This document shows, piece after piece, positions 14,053 through 23,552 of a stretch of 64,000 nucleotides of DNA. The notes below the pieces were generated by a model. It was not told where the DNA came from. It saw only the letters and a program-made list of their open reading frames with translations, and did not search any database. The stretch's first letter is position 1. Each line of letters starts with the position of its first letter. The position numbers were made by a program, and so were the translations under genes. Origin of the DNA: Enterococcus gilvus ATCC BAA-350 (GTDB taxonomy: Bacteria > Bacillota > Bacilli > Lactobacillales > Enterococcaceae); assembly GCF_000407545.1 (NCBI RefSeq), contig NZ_ASWH01000001.1:62001-126000 (forward strand). The letters run 5' to 3'.

Positions 14053-16538
14053 AGAAGCTGAAAAAAATTCTCTCTTGGGGAATCACCGTAGCATCCTTGA
14101 TGGTTGTATTGGTAGGGATGCCTATGGATGTGTTTGCGAATCCGGCAATGAATCGGCCGCATGATTTTGATGTAGAGTTCAATGCAAAGTTTTTATTTCC
14201 TGATGGTACAGATGCTAAAAACTTGAATATTACGGCTGAACGATGGCGTGCAGATTATAACAATATGACCTTGGCATCGACTACTAAGTTAGCAACATTA
14301 CCTGATAAAATCCCTTATGATGCTGGGTTGCAACGATACCATATTTCTGGAGCTTTTGTTCAAAATAATGTAACGGGTTGGGGCGCTTGGTCTAATAACG
14401 CATCTGACTGTAAAGGAATCTACTTTTACTACAAGAATCTAACGATCAGCGATATGGCTTATATCAAAACGATTACGCCGATTCAAAAAACATATTCAGA
14501 TGAGCTGCTCGGATGGTATTACCCATCTGCTATAGGGAGTGCATCCTCACTTGGAAGAAGTATACGTAACATTGATACATTTAATATGCATTATGTTCGG
14601 TCAGGTGGGAAAATATACTACCGTTCTGTAAGTCCTATTTATTGGCCGCCAACGGATGCCGTTCCATTTAGCGCACATCGAGGCTGGGCTTCCAGATCCC
14701 CTTGGTCAAACACATATTTATATGATTATGTAGGGAAAGAAAATGGGATGAATTCCGCAAACAACCAAGTTATCACTTTCCGAGTAAATCCCTTCCAAAT
14801 CAAAGAAAACTTTGTCAATAAAGCAGGGGCGAACATTACACCGCCGACTGGCTACACGCAAGGGAAGTTGACGGATGCGGATGCGGAGCAATTTACCCAT
14901 ACGATGACGGGGACTTTGCCGGATGTGTATACGACAGGCGGGAAGACCTATGTGCTGCAAGGCTCATATAATGGAAAGACGAAGCCTGGGACATTGGATC
15001 AGACGAATCCGCCGACGATCTCGGTAGATTACACGGATTCATCGATCACGAACTTTGACGACGCGGGACAGATCACCGTCGTCTACGCGGAAGCGAAGAA
15101 TGTCACAGAGAAGCATATCGAACAATCGGGTTCTTCGATTGATTCGGGTCTTTGGGACCCTGCTTCGCCGAAACCGATCGTGATCAATGAAAACCTGACG
15201 ATTCCTTATACTGTCGGAGAGAACAAAACAGATAGCGGGAATACAACGTGGGAATATGTCGGCTGGAAATATTCGACTGATCCGGCGAATACTGTAAAAA
15301 CGACATTGAAGACGGATCAGATCACCGCGGACAAAACGGTGCAATACATCTTCAAAAAAGTTTCTCGTAAGATCAAGCAATCGTGGGTCGATGCCGATAC
15401 ACCAAGCAGCTTGGTCAATTTGACGACGAATCCAGACACCTCGGAAAAAGTCGGAGACAATGAGTCGTTCACGTCGACGCCCGCAGCGATCCTTACCGAT
15501 AAGAGCGGGGATGATTGGGATTATGTTGGCTGGGAGGACGTGACCAATGATTCGGGCACCGTTCATACGACGCCTGTCAATCTGGCGAATATCAAGACCG
15601 ATACGGAGATCAACTACCACTATCGCAGAAAGAATACTGAAGCCACCTTGAACCTGACTCCTGATGCGGCGATCATCGCGAATGGCGATACGATCTCTTG
15701 GACGTCACGGTTGGAAAATACAGGCTCCACAAAATTAAAGGACATGATTTTGAAGGCGACGAGCAATTGGGCCACGGGATTGACACATCCGGTGACCGTA
15801 CAGATCAAGCCTGCTGGAAAACCTGTGCAGACCTTTACCGTAGGCGCAGGGGACTGGACGTCAGGCGTTGCGTTGACAGGTGTGGAGATCCCGAATACCG
15901 CAGGAAGCAATTACGCGGATATCACCTTCACGACTACTGGAACAGGCGCGATCAATCAGGTCTTGCCAGCGGAGATCGAAGTATCAGGAAACATGGTCTC
16001 TTCTGTCAAAGCAGACAATTTTGTGCGAATCGATGATCCTGACGAACCGAATCTGGAGCCGACGGACAGCGGATTGATCAACATTCCGAATTTCTATTTT
16101 GGGACTGTATCAGTGAATCCTTCCGCACAGGTAAAAGGACTGGACGCGTCAGAATATCAATCAGGCTACAAGCCTTATATTCGACTGATCGATCAGGAGA
16201 GTATGGCTGGCTGGGATCTGAAGGTTCGATTGGGACAGTTTACGAGCGGGACGAATACCTTGCCGGTGAACACGCAGATCGAATTGAAAAACGGCAGCTT
16301 GAAAGAAGTGATGAATTATAACAAGGGCAGTGAAGCATTGAGTGCCGTCGCATCGTTATCAACGGTCGCGATCAATTCAGACAGTACGGATACTCAGCTT
16401 GCCAGCTTTACGAATCAAGGGGTTTATCACATCGACTATGGTTTTTCAGATGTTGAATTGAAGATCCCTGGAAATGTAGGGAACGCGGGCAGTTCGTATA
16501 CGGCGAACATGAATTGGACGTTGTCAACGACACCTTAG
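14049..16538 (+). CDS. Large WxL-domain surface protein
   Basis: 829 residues with a GTG start overlapping the preceding stop (GTGA) and preceded by AGGAGGG. Signal peptide ends near FA-N (about 31). The N-terminal half (about 35-250) is an unrecognised Trp/Tyr-rich region. Two or three MucBP-like repeats follow (about 270-530), marked by W-x-Y-V-G-W and Y-x-Y/F-K/R-x-K. A beta region (about 530-670) precedes the C-terminal WxL domain (about 675-829), with GWDLKV and the terminal NWTLSTTP. A likely adhesin held on the wall by its WxL domain. Confidence 0.88.
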   Translation: MKKLKKILSWGITVASLMVVLVGMPMDVFANPAMNRPHDFDVEFNAKFLFPDGTDAKNLNITAERWRADYNNMTLASTTKLATLPDKIPYDAGLQRYHISGAFVQNNVTGWGAWSNNASDCKGIYFYYKNLTISDMAYIKTITPIQKTYSDELLGWYYPSAIGSASSLGRSIRNIDTFNMHYVRSGGKIYYRSVSPIYWPPTDAVPFSAHRGWASRSPWSNTYLYDYVGKENGMNSANNQVITFRVNPFQIKENFVNKAGANITPPTGYTQGKLTDADAEQFTHTMTGTLPDVYTTGGKTYVLQGSYNGKTKPGTLDQTNPPTISVDYTDSSITNFDDAGQITVVYAEAKNVTEKHIEQSGSSIDSGLWDPASPKPIVINENLTIPYTVGENKTDSGNTTWEYVGWKYSTDPANTVKTTLKTDQITADKTVQYIFKKVSRKIKQSWVDADTPSSLVNLTTNPDTSEKVGDNESFTSTPAAILTDKSGDDWDYVGWEDVTNDSGTVHTTPVNLANIKTDTEINYHYRRKNTEATLNLTPDAAIIANGDTISWTSRLENTGSTKLKDMILKATSNWATGLTHPVTVQIKPAGKPVQTFTVGAGDWTSGVALTGVEIPNTAGSNYADITFTTTGTGAINQVLPAEIEVSGNMVSSVKADNFVRIDDPDEPNLEPTDSGLINIPNFYFGTVSVNPSAQVKGLDASEYQSGYKPYIRLIDQESMAGWDLKVRLGQFTSGTNTLPVNTQIELKNGSLKEVMNYNKGSEALSAVASLSTVAINSDSTDTQLASFTNQGVYHIDYGFSDVELKIPGNVGNAGSSYTANMNWTLSTTP

Positions 16539-16621
16539 AAGACCTTTAAACAAGCCGGTCTGAATGAAGAAACAGCCAGTCAGAGTCTCTCTGACAATCT
16601 TATTGTACGAGGAGAAGAAGT

Positions 16622-16837
16622 ATGTATACGTATGTTTGGATATCTGCAGCAATCGGGGGCGTCGTGTTTATCTTATCTGTTTTTTTCTTAATGAGAGACA
16701 TGTCTTACTGTGATCAAAACGGGAAACTAAAAGGGTTTTATCTGATGCCGAATTTTGGCTTATTCATCTTGGCAATAGGCTGGATCGCTATGGCTGTCGC
16801 GCTGTATCTAATGATTCAAAAACAGTTAGTTGGATAG
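16622..16837 (+). CDS. Small two-helix membrane protein
   Basis: 71 residues with hydrophobic helices at about 5-24 and 46-66, separated by a polar loop (MRDMSYCDQNGKLKGF). The ATG follows GAGGAGAAG. No family recognised. It lies 83 bases after the large WxL gene, inside the cluster, so it may be an accessory of the secretion or anchoring machinery. Confidence 0.65.
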   Translation: MYTYVWISAAIGGVVFILSVFFLMRDMSYCDQNGKLKGFYLMPNFGLFILAIGWIAMAVALYLMIQKQLVG

Positions 16838-16863
16838 AGCAACGCCTATAAATAGATATCTTT

Positions 16864-16901
16864 AGCTAGAGACTGGTTTGTAAAAGAACGGGTCTCTAGC
16901 T
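16864..16901 (+). terminator. Hairpin between the small membrane protein and the cell-wall hydrolase
   Basis: AGCTAGAGAC (16864-16873) and GTCTCTAGCT (16892-16901) form a perfect 10-bp stem, without a T-tract. It may be a processing site or weak terminator. Further on, CATGAC/GTCATG (about 16920-16939) forms a short palindrome. Confidence 0.45.
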
Positions 16902-17037
16902 TACATAAATTTGACTAAAACATGACGGATAGTCGTCATGCACGCTTTTGATAAGCGTTTATATGAGTGGCCTCCGCTGAGGTTGGGTCATTTTTGTTGG
17001 GTGGAGAACGATGGATTTTAAGAAAGGAACTCTTTGT

Positions 17038-19266
17038 ATGAAAAAAGTAATTGTGGGTATTTGCGGCGGGCTGATCCTGCTTAGTATCCTTATCAGCCTA
17101 AGAAGCGGTGCCTTAAAAGCTGGGGAGCTTACCGAGGAATCGTCCACAATAGACGTGAGTGTCACGGAAGCTTCTCAAGAAAGCGTCGTCCCTTCAGTAG
17201 AAGAAAGTGTACAGGCACCGCTGATCGAAGAGGGAGAGGCTGATGTGAGCGAGGCACCTCTTTTAGAGCCAGACGCACCAGAAGCGAGCACGGAAACGAG
17301 TACGTCTGAAACGACACCTCCAGAGACATCGACGACTACGGATGAATCTGCGGAGGCGAGTTCTACAACGGAGTCTTCAAGTATATCCAGTTCGAGCACC
17401 TCTAGCAGCAGCTCGACAAAACCGTCCGCAAGCAGTACGGGATCAAGCAGCAAAGACACCACTTCAACGAGCTCTACGCAGTCGAGCAGTTCGACGATTC
17501 CGAGTACGACGATGTCTAGTACGGGGCAAATACAGGAGTCAACAAGCAGCTCGGCAGCCACGGTTCCTTCGACGAGTCAGAGTCAGGAGCAGACACCGCC
17601 GCCTGCGAATCCGGCACCTGCTGCCCCTGCGCAAGGAGCCACGGGCGTCGCAGAACGCACACCAGAAACGGCAGCTCCAAGTGTGCAGCCACAGTCGGTC
17701 TTTGCGCCGCGTGCGCCGGAGGCTTTTTCTGAAACGAGCACCTTGAACTTGCCGAATGAATTAAAAACAAGTGACGTTGCGCAATCAGACTTGAAGGGCT
17801 TTGAACTGCCGTTGCTTCAAAGGCTTGAACATAAAGCTCACGGGGCATTGATCTATGAAGGGATCAAGCAACTGGGGGTCGACCAAGCAGCGACGTTTGA
17901 TACAGAGCAGTTGGCGCAGGAGCTGTATCAGTCCCTCTTTGCGATCGATACGGCAGGAACGCCTGAAAAATTATCAGAGGAGCTGACCATCGGCAGTCTG
18001 ATCTATCAAGAGAAGAAGGGACAGCCTGTCATATTGGGAATCTACATTGGCGACAATTATTACTTAGCCGCAGCAGATGTGAAGCGTGACAAAGAAGAAA
18101 AGTTGGAAACGACTACAGAAGAAACGACGACAAAACGGCAAGCAAAAACAACGTCAACGGCGACAGAAGAAGAAGCGACAGAAGGGCAAGAAGCCACGCA
18201 GCGACAAGTGGTCGTGGCGCCTTTGGACTTAGAAGAGGCGCTTCTTGTACAGGCGTTGCCAGAGGTCACATTGACGGCTTACGGGCAAGAAGTATTGGCG
18301 GCGTATCCGGCGGCGATGGCGATTACTGAAACGGCTAGAGCAAAAGCGTTTATCGAAACGATCGGAGACGATGCACAGAAATTGGGGCAGGATTACGATG
18401 TCTTTGCCTCTGTGATGATCGCCCAAGCCTTATTAGAAAGCGGCTCTGGAACGAGTACCTTGTCCTTGCCGCCGAATCATAATCTATTTGGTGTCAAAGG
18501 AACCTACAAAGGGCAGTCCGTCTCGATGGCTACGCAAGAGGACCGCGGCAATGGGGAGCTGTATTCGATCGATTCCGCCTTCCGAAAATACCCGAATTAT
18601 ACAGCCTCACTTGGTGATTATGTGACGTTGCTGCGGAGCGGGATCTCCGGGAATGCCGGGTACTATCAGAAAACGTGGCGTTCCAATGCGAAGAATTATT
18701 TGCGGACGACCAGCGCATTGACGGGTACGTACGCAACGGATACCTCTTATGGGCAGAAATTGAATTCGATCATCGCGCTGTACCATTTGACCCGCTACGA
18801 TCAAGTGAAGGTTGAAAAAGGCTCGGGAGTCTTCATTAAAGGAAAAGAGGAGATTCCAGCAGAGTATAGGAATCTGATGCGCTATCCAGATTACAACGGC
18901 ATCGACTACAACGCCTCTGGTTCTTACCCTGTGGGGCAATGTACATGGTACGCCTTCAATCGGGTGAATCAGCTTGGAAAAAGCGTCGATGATTACATGG
19001 GCAACGGCGGCGAATGGGCAGCTAAAGGAAAGGCATTAGGCTACGAAGTGAGTCAGACGCCGAAAGCCGGCTGGTTGATCTCCTTCAGTCCCGGAACGGC
19101 GGGCTCAGATCCGCGGTATGGTCATGTGGCCTTCGTTGAAGCGGTACGTCCAGAAGGAATACTGATCTCTGAGGGCAATGTCTACGGGGGAACGATCATC
19201 TCGTATCGCGTGATCGATCATGCGCTGGCAACCTCTGCCAATATTTCGTATATCAAAGCAAAATAA
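17038..19266 (+). CDS. Secreted glucosaminidase (GH73) + CHAP cell-wall hydrolase
   Basis: 742 residues from ATG 17038 (AAAGGA upstream; an in-frame ATG at 17011 is an alternative). Signal peptide of about 28 residues. Residues about 35-240 are a low-complexity Ser/Thr/Glu/Pro-rich spacer. A middle domain (about 250-420) is unrecognised and includes a Thr/Glu-rich insert. The GH73 domain (about 430-590) shows VMIAQALLESGSG with the catalytic Glu and NLFGVKG. The CHAP domain (about 620-740) has GQCTWYAF with the nucleophile Cys and YGHVAFVE with the His. It cuts both glycan and peptide parts of the wall and may open or remodel peptidoglycan for the WxL proteins. Confidence 0.88.
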   Translation: MKKVIVGICGGLILLSILISLRSGALKAGELTEESSTIDVSVTEASQESVVPSVEESVQAPLIEEGEADVSEAPLLEPDAPEASTETSTSETTPPETSTTTDESAEASSTTESSSISSSSTSSSSSTKPSASSTGSSSKDTTSTSSTQSSSSTIPSTTMSSTGQIQESTSSSAATVPSTSQSQEQTPPPANPAPAAPAQGATGVAERTPETAAPSVQPQSVFAPRAPEAFSETSTLNLPNELKTSDVAQSDLKGFELPLLQRLEHKAHGALIYEGIKQLGVDQAATFDTEQLAQELYQSLFAIDTAGTPEKLSEELTIGSLIYQEKKGQPVILGIYIGDNYYLAAADVKRDKEEKLETTTEETTTKRQAKTTSTATEEEATEGQEATQRQVVVAPLDLEEALLVQALPEVTLTAYGQEVLAAYPAAMAITETARAKAFIETIGDDAQKLGQDYDVFASVMIAQALLESGSGTSTLSLPPNHNLFGVKGTYKGQSVSMATQEDRGNGELYSIDSAFRKYPNYTASLGDYVTLLRSGISGNAGYYQKTWRSNAKNYLRTTSALTGTYATDTSYGQKLNSIIALYHLTRYDQVKVEKGSGVFIKGKEEIPAEYRNLMRYPDYNGIDYNASGSYPVGQCTWYAFNRVNQLGKSVDDYMGNGGEWAAKGKALGYEVSQTPKAGWLISFSPGTAGSDPRYGHVAFVEAVRPEGILISEGNVYGGTIISYRVIDHALATSANISYIKAK

Positions 19267-19319
19267 ATGTCCTTCTAGAAGGAGGACGGTATCAACATGG
19301 AAAAGGAGAAACGTAACGT

Positions 19320-19895
19320 ATGTCGAATGTTCGAACCCGTCAACCCAACAGTGAAGGACCGCCACAGCGTTCGATCGCGAAGAGCCTGATCCTGACCGTC
19401 TTGACCATCTGTCTAGTGGTGGTGAGTATCGGCTCGGTCCAACTGATACGCAGGGTGTACAGCTTTCATCCGATCTCGGGCACGTCGATGAGTCCTGCTT
19501 TGACAGAAAAGGACATGGTGCTGGTAAAAAAGAAGGAGAAGATCCTGCGCTATGATGTCATTGCTTTTTCTGTGGAGAGTGAAAAAGGAAATTTCGTCAA
19601 ACGAGTGATCGGGATGCCGGGAGACACGATGTTCATTCGCAATGACCGGATGATCATAAATATTGGGGAATATGGGGATTTTGAAACCACGTACACTTTT
19701 CAATTGTCCCCCGCGGTCTCCGAAGAATTCCAATCATTGACCAAGATTCCGGAAGGGGTGTATTTTACGATCGGTGATCATGTCGATGTATCAAAAGACA
19801 GTCGAACATTTGGTTTTGTACAAGAAAGGAAGATCGAAGGCACTGTCCAGTTTCACCTTCCGACCTTGATCGCCACGAAGGCGGAAACTGAGTAG
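19320..19895 (+). CDS. lepB: Signal peptidase I
   Basis: 191 residues. One N-terminal membrane helix (about 20-42), then the catalytic Ser in SGTSMSPAL (about 57) and the catalytic Lys in KRVIGMPGD (about 100), followed by the GDxxxxSxDSR-like box (GDHVDVSKDSR, about 155). A second peptidase inside a surface-protein cluster suggests a dedicated enzyme. Oddity: a strong AAGGAGG site at about 19279 serves an ATG at 19297 in another frame that opens a 30-codon leader overlapping this gene, so translation may be coupled. Confidence 0.88.
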   Translation: MSNVRTRQPNSEGPPQRSIAKSLILTVLTICLVVVSIGSVQLIRRVYSFHPISGTSMSPALTEKDMVLVKKKEKILRYDVIAFSVESEKGNFVKRVIGMPGDTMFIRNDRMIINIGEYGDFETTYTFQLSPAVSEEFQSLTKIPEGVYFTIGDHVDVSKDSRTFGFVQERKIEGTVQFHLPTLIATKAETE

Positions 19896-19910
19896 AAAAG
19901 GAGAAAAAAA

Positions 19911-20654
19911 GTGTGGATCATTAACTGGATCAGTGTGGGATTGCTGCTTATCGGCTTGTTTGTCTGGGCTAGACGGATGTTTATCAAAGTACAGCTCGAG
20001 CGCATCCCTTTTCAACAGAACACCTCTTTCTCTTTTCAGAGGAAGCTGGACTATGTCAAACAATCGGAGCAAACAAAACACGTGTCTGCGCTTTTGTATC
20101 TGATCTTCATTCTATCGGTAGGCATGCTTTTGATGACCTACAGTCTGTTTCAAATCGACCAGGAGCTTCAAAGCATGAAGGCTCGGAACAGCTTACTGAG
20201 GGATGAACTCTATACGCTGAAAAAGGCGCAGACGCAAATCATCACAAAATTGCCGATCAAACCGTACCCGTCTAAAGGCATTGGCTTGAAAAATTATGCT
20301 TGGGAAGAGCTGTTTTCTGAAGAAAGCCGAGAGAAGCAATATGAGATCGAGATCGACCTGTCGGATAAAGTGAGTTCGTATTTTGGACTATCGACGACAC
20401 TGATCGTTTTAGATGTTCCCTCAAAGACGATGAATATCGCGCTGGCTGGCGATTCTGGAAATGAAGAGAATCGAAAACAAATCAAACAGAACATCCGTGC
20501 TTTTGTGAAAGAGGCAGAGGACGTTGAAAACATTACACAGGTCAATTTTCAAATGAATCTGATGAATGATAGAGACAAGAAAAAAGTCTATAGTTGTACG
20601 TTCTCTCGTGAGAATGGAGAAGAAGAATTTTCGTTGATCAAAGAGGAAGAGTAG
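19911..20654 (+). CDS. Unknown two-helix membrane protein with coiled coil
   Basis: 247 residues with a GTG start eight bases after AAGGAG. Helices at about 4-22 and 60-78, then a short coiled coil (about 80-105) and a soluble C-terminal domain (about 115-247). No family recognised. The topology (helix, loop, helix, coiled coil, globular domain) is reminiscent of envelope scaffold proteins. It lies between the signal peptidase and a long coiled-coil protein in one operon (11-16 base gaps), so it may recruit the latter to the membrane. Confidence 0.6.
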   Translation: MWIINWISVGLLLIGLFVWARRMFIKVQLERIPFQQNTSFSFQRKLDYVKQSEQTKHVSALLYLIFILSVGMLLMTYSLFQIDQELQSMKARNSLLRDELYTLKKAQTQIITKLPIKPYPSKGIGLKNYAWEELFSEESREKQYEIEIDLSDKVSSYFGLSTTLIVLDVPSKTMNIALAGDSGNEENRKQIKQNIRAFVKEAEDVENITQVNFQMNLMNDRDKKKVYSCTFSRENGEEEFSLIKEEE

Positions 20655-20664
20655 GAGGAGAAAA

Positions 20665-21747
20665 ATGAGCGCACTGCAAAAAAAGAGTGGATGGTTCTTT
20701 AATAAGAACATCATTGATGAAATTAATTCTGTACCAGAGGACATGGTCAAGGACAATGAGCAAAACGTGACATCATTGCCTGAGAAATTAACGACAAAGC
20801 AATCTGGGGAGATCAAAGAATTGAAACGGCTGATTTTTGAAAAGGAGCAGGTTTTCCAGAATTATAAAAAGGAAATGGCGACAAAAAATCAACAGCTGAC
20901 AAAGGAAAACGAGAACTATCGCCAGTCTGTTTTGCGAATGGGCGAAGAGAAGGTCCAAAACGGCCGCCAGATCCAAGATTTGGAGACGGAAGTTCGTCGT
21001 CTGCAACGGGAGATCCATCGTTTAGAAGAAAACAAAGAGATGCGCACGCTGGAAGAGAACTTGACGCAAGCGAAAAAGGAAATCGATTCTTTACGTTCTT
21101 CATTGGACCATCTCCGCAGCGTGGAGGCGGAAGTGCAGGAGTCGAAACAAAAATACAATGAATTACTGATGGAACGGAATGCGGAATCAGGTCAGCGTCA
21201 AGAGAAGATTTCAGGTCTGGAAAAACAACTAGAAGCGCTCACGGCAGAAATGACGAAGAGCGAGGAGCAAGTCCTTCAGCTTGATCAGCTCGTCAACGAG
21301 AAGAATCAATTGATCGAGCAGCTTCTGCAAGAACAGGAACAACAAAATATCGCGATTGAAGGCGAAGTCGTCTCTGAATTGCAGCATCAGCTGATGGTCA
21401 TCCAAAAGGAAAATGATCAATTGAAACAAGATGCCATTCTTTCCCAGCAGGAGATAGGTGAAGTGCTGATCTCAGCTCGGAAACAAGCAAATCGTATGGT
21501 AGAAAAAGCCAAACTGGACGCACAGCGGATCATTCAAAACTCGGAATCTGAAATGCAGACGATCCACGATCGTGCAAAAGAGATCTCCTTTGAGGTGGAG
21601 GAATCGCGTCAAGCTATTTTAGGAATCTACGAAGAGTTAAAGAGTCGCACGGATCAATTAATGTTGCGTAAGCTGCCAAACACAGAAGAGGTCAAGGAGC
21701 GCTACGACTTTTCAAAAACGACGATCATGGCTCACAAGGATGCGTAG
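20665..21747 (+). CDS. Long cytoplasmic coiled-coil protein, DivIVA-like tail
   Basis: 360 residues, almost entirely coiled coil from about 45 to 320 (many Glu/Gln/Lys heptads, e.g. LETEVRRLQREIHRLEENKE). No signal peptide or membrane helix. The segment KQANRMVEKAKLDAQRIIQNSESEM (about 270-295, quoted to 20: ANRMVEKAKLDAQRII) resembles the A-x2-I/M-x2-A-K/E repeat near the end of DivIVA/GpsB-type proteins. A scaffold role at the division site or pole is inferred. Cell-position control of WxL export is a reasonable guess. Confidence 0.6.
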   Translation: MSALQKKSGWFFNKNIIDEINSVPEDMVKDNEQNVTSLPEKLTTKQSGEIKELKRLIFEKEQVFQNYKKEMATKNQQLTKENENYRQSVLRMGEEKVQNGRQIQDLETEVRRLQREIHRLEENKEMRTLEENLTQAKKEIDSLRSSLDHLRSVEAEVQESKQKYNELLMERNAESGQRQEKISGLEKQLEALTAEMTKSEEQVLQLDQLVNEKNQLIEQLLQEQEQQNIAIEGEVVSELQHQLMVIQKENDQLKQDAILSQQEIGEVLISARKQANRMVEKAKLDAQRIIQNSESEMQTIHDRAKEISFEVEESRQAILGIYEELKSRTDQLMLRKLPNTEEVKERYDFSKTTIMAHKDA

Positions 21748-21801
21748 GGCCGATCGGGAATAGTCGCTGGGAAAAGTTTTGAAACGTGAAGGGAGAATAC
21801 A

Positions 21802-22596
21802 ATGAACCGAATTTTGATTCTAACTAAAAATATTTTAGCCGAGCAAGAGATTCAACAAAAATTGCAAGTATTGAATTATGAGGTTTATTGTTCAGCCGCA
21901 GTTTTTGAGTATTGCAGTCATCAATTGAAGCAACTGGATTTGTTCAAATACTTTCCCAATGTTATTTTGAGTGAAAGTATTTGTGAATCTGAGATCACGA
22001 AGATCCTTCCCCTGCTAAAGGAGTATCCGCTAAATGTGATCCGCAAGGTAGAAACCAAATTGACGGAACTCGAGCAAACCTATTTAGAGGGCGAGCAGCT
22101 CCATGCGATTATTTCAACGAGTGATTCCAGCGATGAGCTTCGCGAATGTATGTATAAATTGAAAAAACGCATGGAAGAAAGTGGGGAGCAGGCAGCTAAT
22201 GACAAGGTGGTCCAGCTCTCAGGCAAGGTTTCCTTGCTGCATGCCCAGCCGTCGAAAGCACTTGAACTGACGACGGAGGAAGCATTGAAGCTGAATGATG
22301 CGATGCATCGATTGTCACAAACAGAGATGAAGATCCTGTCTATCCTGCTGAATGCCGGCAATCATGTCGTGACGAGAGAGACGATTTGTCAAAAGGTCTG
22401 GAATGAAGAGCCAAGCAATTCCCATCTGGCCTCGTTGTCGAATACGATCTCTAGGATCAGAACGAAATTTGAGCATGTCGATATAGGAAATGAGGCGATC
22501 CATACGATGTGGGGCAGAGGGTATCGGATCAATCAAGAACTATTGAAGAAAATCCAGAAGGACGAGAACATCAATCGATTTTTGAAGAACGGGTAA
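21802..22596 (+). CDS. Atypical response regulator (degenerate receiver + winged helix)
   Basis: 264 residues. The C-terminal OmpR/PhoB-type winged helix (about 165-250) is clear: L-S-x-T-E-x-K-I-L-S-I-L-L, then TRETICQKVW, SNTISRIRTKF and GRGYRIN. The N-terminal 120 residues have a receiver-like start (RILILTKN) but lack the acidic pair and the phospho-acceptor Asp; VILSES stands where VILLD would be. It is therefore probably controlled by something other than a histidine kinase, and none is encoded nearby. Last gene of the cluster, followed by a terminator; a likely cluster regulator. Confidence 0.8.
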   Translation: MNRILILTKNILAEQEIQQKLQVLNYEVYCSAAVFEYCSHQLKQLDLFKYFPNVILSESICESEITKILPLLKEYPLNVIRKVETKLTELEQTYLEGEQLHAIISTSDSSDELRECMYKLKKRMEESGEQAANDKVVQLSGKVSLLHAQPSKALELTTEEALKLNDAMHRLSQTEMKILSILLNAGNHVVTRETICQKVWNEEPSNSHLASLSNTISRIRTKFEHVDIGNEAIHTMWGRGYRINQELLKKIQKDENINRFLKNG

Positions 22597-22616
22597 TGAA
22601 AAGAATAGCTATCATG

Positions 22617-22651
22617 AAATCAGGGGCCTTTTAGGAAACTCTGATTTTTTT
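22617..22651 (+). terminator. Terminator at the end of the WxL cluster
   Basis: AAATCAG (22617-22623) pairs with CTGATTT (22641-22647), followed by further T. It closes the transcription unit ending at 22596. Confidence 0.75.
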
Positions 22652-22693
22652 ATGAGATAGGACCATTGAGAATAGAAGGGAAGAGACACGGCG

Positions 22694-23410
22694 ATGAATT
22701 TATTTCAAATGGAAAAACTATTGATGGGGCTGTTTGTGCTAGCGATCCTTTTTATGCTTTATCGAGGAATCGCAGCGCCGCTACTGGATCGCTTGCACCA
22801 CCGAAAGGCTCCGAAGGTACGTGCAGAGGCGATGAGTGAGCTGCAGCTGCAAGGGGTCTTATATGGGACCTTTATTTCGGCACTCAATCGCGATGCGTTT
22901 GCCTCTTTAGATTCACGGATCGATTATGCAGGCTATCGCAAAGTCTTAAAACGGCAATGGGCAGTAACGAATCATGATTCTGCTATTGAGGCATTGGATA
23001 ATTTGGCGTGTATGACTCATTCGAGGTATTTTGATCAGATGCTTCAACTAAATTTTTCGGCTTATGAAAAAACAATCAAGAAAACCGTGGGGCAGCTTGA
23101 TTTAACCAGCTGTCCATACGAGCGGCCTGAAGAATTTACCGTTTACGGCTGGGATGTGGTTCGTTTATCCGCATTGGCTAAATGGTGTTTCTGGTTAGGG
23201 TACATTTCTGAACAAGAATTAAATGGGTATTTTGCGGTATGTATCCAATTGTGCAATGAGCGGGGCCGTGATTGGGATGAATTTGCTTATTCCTACCTAC
23301 TCGGCAGAACAATGCATGGCTTCAAGCCGCGAAATCTTCCGAAAATGATGAAGATGTGTTTACCAAATTTAAAAAAGTATCCGTTTAAAGAAACCGAAAA
23401 AACGGTTTAA
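22694..23410 (+). CDS. DUF1266 domain protein with N-terminal membrane helix
   Basis: 238 residues. A hydrophobic helix at about 8-26 precedes a soluble domain. The C-terminal half fits DUF1266: YGWDVVRLSALAKWCFWLGY, then a helix with N-E-R-G-R-DWDEFAYSYLLGRTMHGF. DUF1266 proteins are of unknown function and often sit beside polymorphic-toxin or surface loci. It is preceded by its own promoter region and separated from the WxL cluster by a terminator. Confidence 0.72.
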   Translation: MNLFQMEKLLMGLFVLAILFMLYRGIAAPLLDRLHHRKAPKVRAEAMSELQLQGVLYGTFISALNRDAFASLDSRIDYAGYRKVLKRQWAVTNHDSAIEALDNLACMTHSRYFDQMLQLNFSAYEKTIKKTVGQLDLTSCPYERPEEFTVYGWDVVRLSALAKWCFWLGYISEQELNGYFAVCIQLCNERGRDWDEFAYSYLLGRTMHGFKPRNLPKMMKMCLPNLKKYPFKETEKTV

Positions 23411-23552
23411 AGGAAGAGCAGACTGTCTGTTTTATGACGTGTTGGAAAAGCATACAGGGAATGATCCTCCAAACAAATTCTTCATTAAAGCGTTTCCTAT
23501 GGTAAACTATTCCAAGAATGTATCTTATACAAGAGGTTCAAGGAGGGTACCA

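Noticed and set aside
15039..15620. 193-codon minus-strand frame inside the large WxL gene
   Set aside because: Composition is Arg/Ile-rich as expected from antisense of Ser/Thr/Asp codons; no start signal.
17175..17561. Long minus-strand open frame inside the Ser/Thr-rich spacer of the wall hydrolase
   Set aside because: It is a by-product of low-complexity codons; no ribosome site or family.
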